A stretch of DNA of 64,000 nucleotides from Bombilactobacillus mellis (GCF_000967245.1 NZ_KQ033877.1:624770-688769); one strand, 5' to 3'; counted from the first letter of the stretch, positions 1 to 9,716 are shown. The notes: a model not told the origin generated them from the sequence alone. A program made the numbers and translations.

Positions 1-1
1 T

Positions 2-187
2 CGTGAACAACAAGGGCAAATTAGTAGCCAGGACTTAGGTAACAAGATTAAGCATGGTGGCCAGGTGATTACGCTGGACAATTTGCAACCTTTATTGCAA
101 TATCATGATGCTGTCCTTATCTTTATGGGTGCCGGTGATATTCAAAAATATGAGCTTGCTTATCAAAAAGCTTTAGCAGAAAAATAA
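2..187 (+). CDS. murC: UDP-N-acetylmuramate--L-alanine ligase, C-terminal fragment
   Basis: Only the last 61 codons are in the window; the gene begins upstream. The tail carries the motif FMGAGDIQKY, typical of the C-terminal Mur-ligase domain of MurC, which adds L-alanine to UDP-MurNAc in the cytoplasm during peptidoglycan precursor synthesis. An intrinsic terminator follows 10 bases after the stop. The murC-polA order is common in lactobacilli and supports the call. Little more can be said because the ATP-binding part is outside the window. Confidence 0.85.
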   Translation, partial: REQQGQISSQDLGNKIKHGGQVITLDNLQPLLQYHDAVLIFMGAGDIQKYELAYQKALAEK

Positions 188-196
188 CAATTGGAC

Positions 197-230
197 AGAT
201 TGGAATAATAAAAATTTCCAATCTTTTTTA
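197..230 (+). terminator. Intrinsic terminator after murC
   Basis: AGATTGGA (197-204) pairs with TCCAATCT (217-224), followed by a T-rich run. It separates murC from polA. Confidence 0.8.
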
Positions 231-339
231 TTATTATGGTTCTTGAAGAATTTACAGACAAAATGGTATTTCCAAGATGCAATTTAAAATAACCGCAGCA
301 AAAATAACTCTAAAAAGTTTGCGATTTTAATACCGGTTT

Positions 340-369
340 TTGGCAGGTTATTCCAATATTTGCTAAAAT
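340..369 (+). promoter_or_regulatory. Probable sigma-A promoter of polA
   Basis: TTGGCA (340-345) and TAAAAT (364-369) are separated by 18 bases and lie just upstream of the polA ribosome binding site (atgaggt). Both hexamers are 5/6 matches to consensus. No operator is obvious nearby. Confidence 0.55.
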
Positions 370-395
370 AAGAATCGAAGAAATGAGGTAAATTA

Positions 396-3056
396 ATGGA
401 GCCTAAAAAATTAATTCTGGTTGATGGAAACAGTATTGCCTTTCGGGCCTTTTATGCTATGTATACAGTATTAGAAAAATTCAAAAATCCTGAAGGACTG
501 CATACTAATGCTATTTATGCCTTTAACAATATGTTAGATTTGATTTTATCTAAAGGCCAACCTACAGATATGTTGGTAGCTTTTGATGCGGGTAAATACA
601 CTTTTCGTAATCAATTGTATGATGACTACAAGGGCAATCGTTTAAAAACTCCTACAGAATTTCAAGAACAGATGCCCTTTATTAAGCAATTATTAAAGGC
701 TCGGGGTATTAAAACTTATGAATTAGAAAATTATGAAGCAGATGACATTATTGGAACTGTAGCTAAAAAAGCTCAAAAAAAGAATTTTCAGACTACCATT
801 GTTACCGGCGATCGTGATTTAACCCAGCTGGTTAATGAACAGACTACTGTTGCTTTAACCATCAAAGGTGTTACTGAACTGGAATTTTATACTCCGCAGC
901 ATTTTCAAGAAAAATTAGGTATTAAGCCAGCTCAGTTAATTGATGTTAAAGCTTTGATGGGTGATACTTCGGATAATTATCCTGGTGTAACTAAAGTGGG
1001 CGAAAAAACAGCTCTTAAACTAATCAAGCAGTACGGGTCTTTAGATCAATTATATGCTCAGATTGATAAAATGAAGGCCAGCAAACTCAAAGAACATTTA
1101 CTGCAGGATCGAGATGTTGCTTTTTTATCACAAAAATTAGCTACTATCCAATTAGATGTTCCCGTTCAATTAGATATTGATCAGCTAACCTATGAGGGTG
1201 ATCAAATTAGTCAGCTGCGTGATTTTTATCAAAAAATGAATTTTCGAACATTTTTATCCAAAATGGATACTGAAACAACAGCTTCCACAATAGAATCAGT
1301 GGAAACTAATATTAATTTTCAAGAGTTAAACGAGAATAATATTAAAGAAATTACAGCTTCGCAACAAGCAGCAACAGTTTTGGTTGAGATGGTGCAAGAC
1401 AATTATCACAAGGCTCCTATTATCGGTTTTGGTATCGGGATTAAAGATCAAATTTGGGTAACTGATAATGCCGAAATTTTGCGTAATCCGCAATTAAAAT
1501 CTTGGTTGCAAAATCCTCAAATTAAGAAGGCGGTTTTTGATTTTAAGCGTAATTATGTAGCTTTAAATCGTTGGCAAATTCATCTTGCTGGGGTTAATTT
1601 TGATGCACTGTTAGCCTCTTATTTAATTGATGTGAATGAAAACTCTAATGACTTAGGAAAACTGGCCCAGGGTTATGATTATCAGGATTTGATTGCTGAT
1701 AGCCAGTTTTATGGTCGCGGAGCTAAATTAACTATTCCACCGCGATCAGAATTATTACAACATTTAGCGGCCAAGATAACAGCGATTAATTTTTTAAAGA
1801 CTAAATTACCGCAAAAATTACAGGATCATGATCAAGATCAATTATTTGACGAAATTGAGTTACCTTTATCGCAAGTATTAGCCGATATGGAAATTGCGGG
1901 AATTAAAGTTGATCGTCATAATTTAGAGCAAATGCAACAAGATCTAGATCAACGTTTACAGGATTTAGAAGCAGATATTTATCAGCAAGCCGGTCATGAA
2001 TTTAATATAAATTCGCCGCAACAGCTAAGTAAAGTTCTGTTTGAAGAATTGGGCTTAAAACCGATCAAGAAGAATAAACGAGGTTATTCTACCTCTGTCG
2101 ATGTCTTAGAAAAATTACGCGGCCAAGCACCGATTATTGCTCAAATTTTGGATTACCGTCAAGTTGCCAAAATCCAATCAACTTATGTCATCGGCTTAAT
2201 GAATTCTATTGCAGTAGATGAGAAGGTGCATACACGTTATCAACAGACCTTAACTCAGACTGGGCGGCTATCTTCGGTGGATCCGAATTTGCAAAACATT
2301 CCGGCTCGGGATGAGGGCCGAGAAATTCGAAAGGCTTTTGTGCCTAGTCATGTTGGATGGGAAATTTTTTCCAGTGATTATTCACAGATTGAGTTGCGGG
2401 TTTTGGCACACATTTCCGGTGATCAAAATATGCAAAAGGCTTTTGCTGATAATTATGATATCCATGCTCATACCGCGATGCGTATTTTTGGCCTTCATGA
2501 CATTTCTGAGGTTACTCCGGATATGCGGCGTCAAGCTAAGGCCACTAATTTTGGAATTGTTTATGGAATTAGCGATTATGGTTTATCCCAGAATATTGGT
2601 ATTTCCCGCAAACGGGCGGCAGAGTTTATTAATGCTTATTTTAAACAGTATCCGGATGTGAAAAATTATATGGATAAAATTGTCCAGATGGCGCGAACCG
2701 ATGGTTATGTTGAGACTATTATGCATCGCCGCCGTTATTTGCCTGATATCCATTCCCGAAATTATCATCTGCGTTCCTTTGCAGAACGGACTGCGATGAA
2801 TACTCCTATTCAAGGCAGTGCCGCTGATATTATTAAAATAGCCATGATTAATATGCAAAAGAAACTGCAGGCAGATAATCTGCAAGCTACAATGTTATTA
2901 CAAGTTCATGATGAATTAATTTTTGAAGCTCCCAAAAAGGAGATCCCGATTTTAGAGAAGTTAGTACCACAAGTAATGGATTCAGCGGTGCAGCTGGATG
3001 TACCTTTGAAAGTAGAATCAGCACATGGACCAACTTGGTTCGATGCTAAAGGATAG
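396..3056 (+). CDS. polA: DNA polymerase I
   Basis: Repair and Okazaki-fragment processing polymerase, 886 aa, full family length. Residues 1 to about 290 form the 5'-nuclease domain (EADDIIG, GDRDL, MGDTSDNYPGV all present). The centre has the 3'-5' exonuclease fold, but the position of the catalytic DxE reads V330-E-M332, so proofreading is probably lost, as in Bacillus-type Pol I. The polymerase domain is intact: motif A DYSQIELR from D661, motif B RRQAKATNFGIVYG near 710, motif C VHDE at 837-840. The ATG follows atgaggt with good spacing. It is probably cotranscribed with mutM, which begins 11 bases after its stop. Confidence 0.97.
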   Translation: MEPKKLILVDGNSIAFRAFYAMYTVLEKFKNPEGLHTNAIYAFNNMLDLILSKGQPTDMLVAFDAGKYTFRNQLYDDYKGNRLKTPTEFQEQMPFIKQLLKARGIKTYELENYEADDIIGTVAKKAQKKNFQTTIVTGDRDLTQLVNEQTTVALTIKGVTELEFYTPQHFQEKLGIKPAQLIDVKALMGDTSDNYPGVTKVGEKTALKLIKQYGSLDQLYAQIDKMKASKLKEHLLQDRDVAFLSQKLATIQLDVPVQLDIDQLTYEGDQISQLRDFYQKMNFRTFLSKMDTETTASTIESVETNINFQELNENNIKEITASQQAATVLVEMVQDNYHKAPIIGFGIGIKDQIWVTDNAEILRNPQLKSWLQNPQIKKAVFDFKRNYVALNRWQIHLAGVNFDALLASYLIDVNENSNDLGKLAQGYDYQDLIADSQFYGRGAKLTIPPRSELLQHLAAKITAINFLKTKLPQKLQDHDQDQLFDEIELPLSQVLADMEIAGIKVDRHNLEQMQQDLDQRLQDLEADIYQQAGHEFNINSPQQLSKVLFEELGLKPIKKNKRGYSTSVDVLEKLRGQAPIIAQILDYRQVAKIQSTYVIGLMNSIAVDEKVHTRYQQTLTQTGRLSSVDPNLQNIPARDEGREIRKAFVPSHVGWEIFSSDYSQIELRVLAHISGDQNMQKAFADNYDIHAHTAMRIFGLHDISEVTPDMRRQAKATNFGIVYGISDYGLSQNIGISRKRAAEFINAYFKQYPDVKNYMDKIVQMARTDGYVETIMHRRRYLPDIHSRNYHLRSFAERTAMNTPIQGSAADIIKIAMINMQKKLQADNLQATMLLQVHDELIFEAPKKEIPILEKLVPQVMDSAVQLDVPLKVESAHGPTWFDAKG

Positions 3057-3067
3057 GTGAGAAAAAC

Positions 3068-3898
3068 ATGCCGGAATTACCGGAAGTAGAAACAGTGCGG
3101 CGGGGACTGAATAGTTTAGTTAAGGGCCGGACAATTACTAATGTCGAAATTTACTACGATAAAATTATTATCGGCTCCGTAGCCGATTTTCAACACCAGT
3201 TAGTTGGGGCTAAGATTTTAGATATTGGCCGCCGCGCTAAATATCTTTTGTTTCATTTTGATAATAATTTAACAATGATTAGCCATCTGCGTATGGAAGG
3301 CAAATATCAAGTCCGAGCCTCGAAAGCTGACTTTGACAAACATGTTCATATTGTTTTTCACTTGGATGACGGAAAGTTTTTAGGCTATCGGGATGTTCGC
3401 AAATTTGGGAAAATGCAATTAGTACCCACTACTGAGGAATTGCAAGGGAAAGCGATCGCCGCTTTAGGGCCGGAGCCGCTTACACCAGAATACACTTTGG
3501 CCGCTTTGCAGCAGGGATTACAGCGAAGAAAAAAATCAATTAAGGCTACTTTGTTAGATCAGCATGTTGTTTCTGGTTTGGGCAATATCTATGTTGATGA
3601 AGTCTTATGGCGAGCTCAAATTCATCCCGAAGAACCGGCCAATAAAGTAACGGAGCAACAAGTTGCTGCGCTTTATCCGATTATTAATGATGAAATCAAA
3701 ACAGCTATTGCTGCTGGAGGGACTACAGTCCGCAGTTATGTTGATGCGACTGGACATGAAGGCACCTTTCAGTTACAATTGCATGTCTATAATCAAGAAG
3801 GCCATCCTTGTGAACGTTGTGGTACAATTATTAAAAAAATTAAGGTGGCAGGTCGAGGAACTCATTTTTGTCCTCAATGCCAAACACTTAATCCATAA
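3068..3898 (+). CDS. mutM: Formamidopyrimidine-DNA glycosylase (Fpg/MutM)
   Basis: Bifunctional base-excision glycosylase/AP lyase that removes 8-oxoguanine and FaPy lesions. The 276 aa protein starts MPELPEVETVRRGL, with catalytic Pro2 and Glu3 exposed after Met removal. The helix-two-turn-helix region LDQHVVSGLGNIYVDE lies near 165-180. A C-terminal zinc finger (CERC...CPQC, about 249-271) is complete with four cysteines. RBS aggtgag. Its stop overlaps the coaE start by one base (TAATG), so translation is likely coupled. Confidence 0.97.
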   Translation: MPELPEVETVRRGLNSLVKGRTITNVEIYYDKIIIGSVADFQHQLVGAKILDIGRRAKYLLFHFDNNLTMISHLRMEGKYQVRASKADFDKHVHIVFHLDDGKFLGYRDVRKFGKMQLVPTTEELQGKAIAALGPEPLTPEYTLAALQQGLQRRKKSIKATLLDQHVVSGLGNIYVDEVLWRAQIHPEEPANKVTEQQVAALYPIINDEIKTAIAAGGTTVRSYVDATGHEGTFQLQLHVYNQEGHPCERCGTIIKKIKVAGRGTHFCPQCQTLNP

Positions 3899-4488
3899 TG
3901 AGAAAAGCTATTGGAATTACCGGAGGTATTGCAACCGGGAAATCGACCGTTACTAAGATACTGCAACAGCAAGGATTTACAATTGTTGATGCTGATCACA
4001 TTGCCCGGATGGTTGTTTTACCACAAACTGAAGGTTGGCAAAAAATAGTTAATTGTTTTGGAACGCGGATTTTACAGGAGGATGGTCAGTTAAATCGTCC
4101 CTATTTAGGACAGATAGTGTTTAATAATCCGCATTATTTAGACCAATTGAATCAAATTTTGCAGCCATTAATTCGACAACGTTTGACAGATTTGATTAAA
4201 AAAGTTTCTGATAATGGTGTTCCGGTCTTTTTTGAAATTCCATTACTATTTGAACAGCATTATCAACAATTATTAGATCAAATTATTTTGGTTTATGCCG
4301 CGCCTTCTGTGCAATTACAAAGATTACAGACGCGCAATCATCTAACGCTGGCTGCTGCACAACAACGGATTGCCAGTCAAATGAGCTTAAGTCAAAAAAG
4401 TCGCTGGGCAGATTTTATCATCGATAATAATGGTGATTTACATTATTTGCAAAAACAAATTGACCAGATGTTAGAGCTGTTAATTTAA
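3898..4488 (+). CDS. coaE: Dephospho-CoA kinase
   Basis: Last step of coenzyme A synthesis: phosphorylates the ribose 3'-OH of dephospho-CoA with ATP. 196 aa, usual length. The N-terminal P-loop is GITGGIATGKST (residues 6-17). VDADHIAR supplies the conserved Asp of the substrate site and the EIPLLFE segment is typical of the family. The start overlaps the mutM stop by one base. In lactobacilli coaE commonly sits between mutM and nrdR, as here. Confidence 0.96.
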   Translation: MRKAIGITGGIATGKSTVTKILQQQGFTIVDADHIARMVVLPQTEGWQKIVNCFGTRILQEDGQLNRPYLGQIVFNNPHYLDQLNQILQPLIRQRLTDLIKKVSDNGVPVFFEIPLLFEQHYQQLLDQIILVYAAPSVQLQRLQTRNHLTLAAAQQRIASQMSLSQKSRWADFIIDNNGDLHYLQKQIDQMLELLI

Positions 4489-4502
4489 AGGAGTACTAAA
4501 AA

Positions 4503-5000
4503 ATGATTTGTCCGCATTGTCATCAAAATTCTTCCAGAGTTATTGATAGTCGACCTAGTGATGAAGGTCGGGTGATTCGTCGCCGCCGTGAGTGTGAAAA
4601 TTGTGGTCATCGTTTTACAACATTTGAACGCATTGAACAGTCTCCGGTTTTAGTAATTAAAAAAAATGGCAGTCGGGAAGAATTTAGTCGGGAAAAAGTT
4701 CTACGAGGAATTGTTCGAGCTGCTGAAAAACGACCAGTAACTTTAGATGATATGAATCAGGTGGTCTCCCGTGTGGAGTCTAAAGTGCGCGCTACAGGCG
4801 AAAATGAGGTTTATTCGCGGCAAATAGGAGAATATGTAATGCAGGAATTGGCACAATTGGATGATATTGCCTATATTCGTTTTGCCAGTGTTTATCGGCA
4901 ATTTAAGGATATCAATGGGTTGATGAAGGAAGTTCAAGAAATGATGGCTAATCAAAAAAATAATGCTGATTCATCAACTGGCGGTTCTGCCAATGACTGA
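4503..5000 (+). CDS. nrdR: Transcriptional repressor NrdR
   Basis: Zinc-ribbon/ATP-cone regulator that represses ribonucleotide reductase genes according to dATP/ATP levels. 165 aa. The zinc ribbon has CPHC (3-6) and CENCGHRF; the ATP-cone follows from about residue 47 (VLVIKKNGSREEFSREKV). RBS aaggag. The last 8 bases overlap the likely start of dnaB (ATGACTGA), linking nucleotide-pool control to the replication-initiation genes dnaB-dnaI. No nrd genes or clear NrdR boxes are seen in this window. Confidence 0.96.
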   Translation: MICPHCHQNSSRVIDSRPSDEGRVIRRRRECENCGHRFTTFERIEQSPVLVIKKNGSREEFSREKVLRGIVRAAEKRPVTLDDMNQVVSRVESKVRATGENEVYSRQIGEYVMQELAQLDDIAYIRFASVYRQFKDINGLMKEVQEMMANQKNNADSSTGGSAND

Positions 5001-6333
5001 AGCAAAAATTGATCCCTTATGGGGTTATTGGGTAACTACTGAAGATTTTTTAACTGATTATGATCGGCAAGTATTATTGGATTTATATCAGCCCTTAGTG
5101 GGCAGTAATGCTTTAAGCCTTTATCAATTATTGTGGAATCAACGACAAGCTTTAGTTTCGGAGCGAAATCAGCATGCACAGTTGTTAAATTTATTAGATA
5201 TTGATGCACCCCACTTTTATCAGGCACGAATTAAGCTGGAAGCAGTCGCTTTAATGCATACTTTTTCTACGAAAGATGCTCTGGGACAATATTTAATCTA
5301 TCAATTACATGAGCCTTTACGTCCCCAAGAATTTTTTAGAGATAATATTTTAAAAACTTTTTTATATGAAAAAATCGGCCGTTATGATTATGAACGCTTA
5401 CAAACAAAATATCAGCCCCCTCGATTACCACAAAACCAACCTTTAACTGATATTACTCAAAGTTTTTTAGATGTTTTTCATTTGTCTAGTTCGGAAATTT
5501 TGAAAATGGCACAACAACCTACTCCAAAGACGACAACAAAGCTTCCCCATTATACCAAAGATCAATTGGCTACTTTTGATTGGCAGTTACTCACGGATTA
5601 TACGGCTAGTTATCATGTCAGCTCGCAGGATATTGCCCAACATCAGAATGAATTATTTAATGTGCATGCCTTTTATGGTGTTACCGAAATCGAAATGGCA
5701 GATTTAATTGCCAATACTTTGAATGTTCAAAATAACAGTATTGATATCAGAAGATTGCAAAATGTTGCCCAGAAACGTTTTGAGGAGCGGGTTAATATTC
5801 AAGTACGTGATGAAACCAATAATCAATTGCAGCCGGAATTGACGGTCAAAGATTCCCAGGCCCAAGAATTTACAAAAGCAGAACAGCAATTAATTAAGCA
5901 AGCTAATCAGTTAGCACCGGGAGATTTTTTGGCAGCCAAAAAGCAACAGCTGCATGGTTTTGTAGGATCAGCTGAAACTGGTGTTTTACGTAAACTGCAG
6001 CAGCGAGCGGTATTACCGTTGCCGGTAATTAATATTTTGATTGATTATATTTTAAATAATTCCGCTACTTTAACACAAAGTCTTGTGGAAACTGTCGCTA
6101 ATGATTGGGTTCAAAATGATATTCGTACTGCCGGCGCGGCCGTGAAACGGATTAAAGCTCGTGCGAATGGTACTGGCAAAAGCAGCCATATCAGGCGCAA
6201 GTCTGCGCGCAATAGTTACCAGCCTCATCAAGAGCAAACAACTGATTGGTCAAAGCATCAGGCAAAACAAGTTGATCCTGAAGAATTGGCTAAATTGCAA
6301 CAGCAATGGCGTGATTTTAAAAATAATTCCTAA
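4993..6333 (+). CDS. dnaB: Replication initiation and membrane attachment protein DnaB (Firmicutes type)
   Basis: Helicase-loading co-factor of the Bacillus DnaA-DnaD-DnaB-DnaI pathway; it is not the DnaB replicative helicase. 446 aa from the ATG at 4993, which overlaps nrdR. The reading frame stays open to an ATG at 4963, but that codon has no ribosome binding site and lies deep in nrdR. The N-terminal segment (DPLWGYWVTTEDFLTDYD) and the C-terminal DnaB/DnaD-type helical region fit the family. It is followed directly by dnaI, its partner. Confidence 0.9.
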   Translation: MTEAKIDPLWGYWVTTEDFLTDYDRQVLLDLYQPLVGSNALSLYQLLWNQRQALVSERNQHAQLLNLLDIDAPHFYQARIKLEAVALMHTFSTKDALGQYLIYQLHEPLRPQEFFRDNILKTFLYEKIGRYDYERLQTKYQPPRLPQNQPLTDITQSFLDVFHLSSSEILKMAQQPTPKTTTKLPHYTKDQLATFDWQLLTDYTASYHVSSQDIAQHQNELFNVHAFYGVTEIEMADLIANTLNVQNNSIDIRRLQNVAQKRFEERVNIQVRDETNNQLQPELTVKDSQAQEFTKAEQQLIKQANQLAPGDFLAAKKQQLHGFVGSAETGVLRKLQQRAVLPLPVINILIDYILNNSATLTQSLVETVANDWVQNDIRTAGAAVKRIKARANGTGKSSHIRRKSARNSYQPHQEQTTDWSKHQAKQVDPEELAKLQQQWRDFKNNS

Positions 6334-6345
6334 TAGGTGAATAAT

Positions 6346-7260
6346 ATGAAAAATATGGCACAGGAGTTTTCGGGGATAATTGCTAAAAATCATTGGAATA
6401 AAAAATATCAGGAATTAACGCAGCAGGCTTTACAAGATCCAGATGTCCAAAAATTTATTCGACAACATCAAAGCCAAATAACGACGACCATATTGAATAA
6501 TAATCTGGATGCAATCTATGAATTTGTCCAAGCCAAGAACCATAAGAATAATTTTGCCAGTGAATACGATCCTTTTTTGCGCTTAGTTAATCAATCGATT
6601 CAAGTAGTTTATCGACCCAATCCCAAGTTATCTGCTCAAAAACAACAGATTGCTTTGGAGCATAAGTTTATGACCTTAAATATGGCTAGCGATATTCGTC
6701 AGGCTAATTTGGATGATTATGCTCAAGGAGCATTAGGGCGGCAAGAATCCTATGCGGCGGCTTTAAATTTCGTCTTAAAATATAGCCAAAATCCCCAGCA
6801 ATTTATTCCTGGTCTTTATTTATGCGGCAAATTAGGAGTCGGTAAAACTTATTTGCTGGCGGCCATTGCCCGGGAATTAGTAGAGCATAAGGTGACGGTC
6901 TTGTTGATGCATTTTCCGACCTTTGCTGTCCAGATGAAAAATGCCATTCAAAATAATTCGGTCTTATCGCAAATTAATCAGATTAAAGCTGTTCCCATTC
7001 TGATGTTAGATGATATTGGAGCAGATTCTTTAAGTTCCTGGATTCGTGATGAAGTATTGGGAGTAATTTTACAATATCGTCTGCAGGAAAAGCTGCCGAC
7101 CTTCTTTTCCTCTAATTTTTCGATGGCCGAGCTACAAAAGCATTTAACTGTTAATCAGCGCGGTGATGAAGAGACACTTAAAGCTGCGCGCATTATGGAA
7201 CGAATTCGTTTCTTATCGCAAGAAATAATTGTAAGTGGTCCTAATCGACGTTTTAAGTAA
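6346..7260 (+). CDS. dnaI: Primosomal protein DnaI (helicase loader)
   Basis: AAA+ ATPase that loads the replicative helicase, 304 aa from the ATG at 6346. A GTG nine bases upstream is also in frame, but AGGTGA at 6335-6340 is the ribosome binding site and favours the ATG. The N-terminal part is the helicase-interaction domain of DnaI. The C-terminal AAA+ domain has Walker A GKLGVGKTYLLAAI and Walker B ILMLDDIGAD. It ends the polA-dnaI gene run; the thrS T-box leader begins immediately after. Confidence 0.94.
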   Translation: MKNMAQEFSGIIAKNHWNKKYQELTQQALQDPDVQKFIRQHQSQITTTILNNNLDAIYEFVQAKNHKNNFASEYDPFLRLVNQSIQVVYRPNPKLSAQKQQIALEHKFMTLNMASDIRQANLDDYAQGALGRQESYAAALNFVLKYSQNPQQFIPGLYLCGKLGVGKTYLLAAIARELVEHKVTVLLMHFPTFAVQMKNAIQNNSVLSQINQIKAVPILMLDDIGADSLSSWIRDEVLGVILQYRLQEKLPTFFSSNFSMAELQKHLTVNQRGDEETLKAARIMERIRFLSQEIIVSGPNRRFK

Positions 7261-7304
7261 TTGTTGCATTTTTGTTCTTTTCGTGGTTTAATGCTTTTAT
7301 ATTC

Positions 7305-7502
7305 TATTAATCTTCAATTCAGGGAGAGTTCACCACCGACTGAAAGTAACTCAACGAAGATTTTTAACCATAACCAGATTGAAGACTGAGCGGTTAGTTG
7401 CTTTATAGACTGATAGAGATGAAGCTGAGTGCTTTAATGTGGGTGGAACCGCGTATATTATTTTAAATACGTCCCTCGGAATTTTTCCGAGGGACTTTTT
7501 TA
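7305..7502 (+). promoter_or_regulatory. T-box riboswitch (tRNA-Thr sensing) controlling thrS
   Basis: The leader has TCTTCAAT near 7311 pairing with ATTGAAGA near 7378 as the base of stem I. The conserved T-box core GGGTGGAACCGCG is at 7440-7452. A terminator helix follows: GTCCCTCGGA (7471-7480) with TCCGAGGGAC (7486-7495) plus six T. The candidate threonine specifier is ACC; ACC occurs at 7367-7369 and again at 7373-7375 on the 3' side of stem I, and I cannot decide between them. Uncharged tRNA-Thr should favour the antiterminator and thrS transcription. Confidence 0.92.
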
Positions 7503-7516
7503 TTGGAGGTAGAAGA

Positions 7517-9463
7517 ATGTCAAATATATCATTAGAATTTCCGGATGGTTCTAAACAAGAAGTTGCTGCTGGAATTAAGCCGGCAGAAGTTGCTGCTAGT
7601 ATTGGTAATAGTTTAAAGAAATCTGCTGTTGCGGCAAAAATTAACGGCTTTTTGGTAGATTTACAAAGACCAATTTTTCAAGATGCTAAAATTGAGATTA
7701 TTACCTCCAAAGATGCTGCTGCAGTCGAAGTCATGCGGGAAACAGCAATTTTCTTATTAAGTGCCGTTTTAAAACAAAAATATCCTGAAATTAATTTTGG
7801 CGAACATCAGGTTAATGATGAAGGTTTTTATTTAGATACGGATAAGGCGGATGCTCAAGTAAGTGTCGACGAATTAGAAGATTTAAAAGATCGAATGCAA
7901 AAATTAATAGCCGAAAAACCAGAAATCGAACGGCAAATGATGGATAAAAAAGAATTGGCAGAAAAAGTGCAGGCTGATCCTTATAAATCTGCTTTAGTTG
8001 CGGCATACGATAATGTCCAAATTCCAGTATTTAAATTAGGCGATTTTATTGATTTTGGCGAGAAAGCCTTGTTACCAGAAATTAAGAATTTAAAATATTA
8101 CCAGTTATTATCTGTTGCAGGTGCTTATTGGCAAGGTAAGTCCAGTAATCCGATGTTACAAAGAATTTATGGAACAGCCTTTTTAAGTGATGAGGATCTA
8201 CAAGCAGACTTAAAACGACGCGCAGAGATTAAAGAGCGCGATCATCGGACTATTGGTCGAGAATTAGATCTATTTTTTGTTGATCCTAAAGTTGGTGCTG
8301 GTTTGGCCTATTGGATGCCTAAAGGAGCAACCATTCGGCGGGTAGTTGAACGTTATATTATTGATAAAGAAGTGGCTGCTGGTTATCAGCATGTTTATAC
8401 ACCGGTTTTGATGAATTTAGATGCTTATAAAACCTCAGGTCATTGGGATCACTATCGTGAAGACATGTTTCCGCCAATGGATATGGGTGAAGGAGAAATG
8501 CTAGAATTACGACCGATGAACTGTCCTTCACATATTGAAATTTATAAGCATCATATTCATTCTTACCGCGAGTTGCCGATCCGAATTGCAGAATTAGGAA
8601 TGATGCATCGTTATGAAAAATCTGGTGCGCTTTCCGGATTACAACGCGTCCGTGAGATGACACTTAATGATGGTCATACATTTGTAGCTTTGGATCAGAT
8701 TGAAGATGAATTTAAAAAAGTCTTACAATTAATGTTGGATGTTTATCATGATTTTGCGATCGATAATTATTCTTTCCGGTTAAGTTATCGTGATCCGGCT
8801 AATACTGAAAAATATTTTGATGATGATGAAATGTGGAATAGATCCCAAGGTATGTTAAAAGCCGCGATGGATGATATGGGCTTAGATTATTACGAAGCTG
8901 AAGGTGAAGCTGCCTTTTATGGCCCTAAACTAGATGTCCAAACTCAAACAGCATTAGGAAACGAAGAAACTTTATCGACCATTCAGTTAGATTTTATGCA
9001 ACCGGAGCGCTTTAAATTAACTTATGTGGGTGAGGATGGTCAAGAACATCGTCCCGTAATGATTCATCGTGGTGTTATTTCTACTATGGAACGTTTTATA
9101 GCTTATCTGATGGAAATGTATAAAGGAGCCTTTCCAACTTGGTTAGCACCAATTCAGGCAATGATCATTCCAGTTAGAAATGATTTGCATTTAGATTATG
9201 CCCAAAAATTACAAGACGATATGCGCAAATTAGGGTTACGAGTAGAAATTGATTCGCGTAATGAAAAAATGAATTATAAAATTCGTGAAGCTCAAACTCA
9301 AAAGATACCTTATACAATTGTAATTGGCGATCGGGAAGTTAGTGACGCAAAAGTTTCCGTTCGTAAATATGGTGAACAAAATAGTGCGGAAGAAGATATT
9401 AGTATGTTTATTGACAGTGTCGTCGCTGATGTAAAAAATTATTCCCGTACTGGAAAAGAATAA
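7517..9463 (+). CDS. thrS: Threonine--tRNA ligase, editing site missing
   Basis: Charges tRNA-Thr. 648 aa from the ATG at 7517 after ggaggtagaaga; the frame is open further upstream but that part is T-box leader. The TGS domain is at 1-62, the N2 editing-like domain about 70-230, the class II core about 240-540 and the anticodon-binding domain at the end. The synthetic site is intact: MNCPSH (zinc Cys), [15 protein letters not shown]. The editing domain is full length, but the HxxxH motif (E. coli H73/H77) reads E75...F79 and the CxxxH motif (C182/H186) reads G181...L185. Removal of mischarged Ser-tRNA-Thr is therefore probably lost. Confidence 0.96.
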   Translation: MSNISLEFPDGSKQEVAAGIKPAEVAASIGNSLKKSAVAAKINGFLVDLQRPIFQDAKIEIITSKDAAAVEVMRETAIFLLSAVLKQKYPEINFGEHQVNDEGFYLDTDKADAQVSVDELEDLKDRMQKLIAEKPEIERQMMDKKELAEKVQADPYKSALVAAYDNVQIPVFKLGDFIDFGEKALLPEIKNLKYYQLLSVAGAYWQGKSSNPMLQRIYGTAFLSDEDLQADLKRRAEIKERDHRTIGRELDLFFVDPKVGAGLAYWMPKGATIRRVVERYIIDKEVAAGYQHVYTPVLMNLDAYKTSGHWDHYREDMFPPMDMGEGEMLELRPMNCPSHIEIYKHHIHSYRELPIRIAELGMMHRYEKSGALSGLQRVREMTLNDGHTFVALDQIEDEFKKVLQLMLDVYHDFAIDNYSFRLSYRDPANTEKYFDDDEMWNRSQGMLKAAMDDMGLDYYEAEGEAAFYGPKLDVQTQTALGNEETLSTIQLDFMQPERFKLTYVGEDGQEHRPVMIHRGVISTMERFIAYLMEMYKGAFPTWLAPIQAMIIPVRNDLHLDYAQKLQDDMRKLGLRVEIDSRNEKMNYKIREAQTQKIPYTIVIGDREVSDAKVSVRKYGEQNSAEEDISMFIDSVVADVKNYSRTGKE

Positions 9464-9475
9464 AATAAATTGTTA

Positions 9476-9506
9476 AGGCAGAAGCAGTAATGTTTCTGCC
9501 TTTTTA
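9476..9506 (+). terminator. Intrinsic terminator after thrS
   Basis: GGCAGAA (9477-9483) pairs with TTCTGCC (9494-9500), then five T. About 200 bases without a gene follow before fbp and hold the fbp promoter. Confidence 0.9.
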
Positions 9507-9665
9507 ATTGCCTTAATTTAAATTTTTAATTTTTTATTAGATGCATCATCTTTGTTAAGTTATACTTAAAGCGGTAAAGGTAAATCCTCAAAGTCATTAG
9601 CAAAGATGTTTTTTAATTTTGGTATAGATCATTTTTTGTTGTAGAATCCTTATTTAAAAGCAAAG

Positions 9666-9694
9666 ATGACAGTTTTTAAAAAAATTGGTATAAT
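9666..9694 (+). promoter_or_regulatory. Promoter of fbp
   Basis: ATGACA (9666-9671) and TATAAT (9689-9694) are spaced by 17 bases. The -35 contains an in-frame ATG that could be mistaken for the fbp start, but it would lie upstream of the transcript. Confidence 0.75.
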
Positions 9695-9716
9695 AAAGAT
9701 ATCTTATTTTAAAAGG

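Noticed and set aside
2311-2885. Open frames overlapping polA on both strands
   Set aside because: Shadow frames inside conserved polymerase motifs, without ribosome binding sites or recognisable protein.
7439-7516. ThrRS extension of 26 residues
   Set aside because: It translates the T-box core and terminator; the true start at 7517 has ggaggt upstream.
8358-8663. 101-codon minus-strand frame in thrS
   Set aside because: Lies wholly within the conserved ThrRS core; no signals.
9666-9716. Upstream N-terminal extension of Fbp from ATG 9666
   Set aside because: The ATG is part of a -35 box (ATGACA) with TATAAT 17 bases on; the extension is not expected in the transcript and is not Fbp-like.
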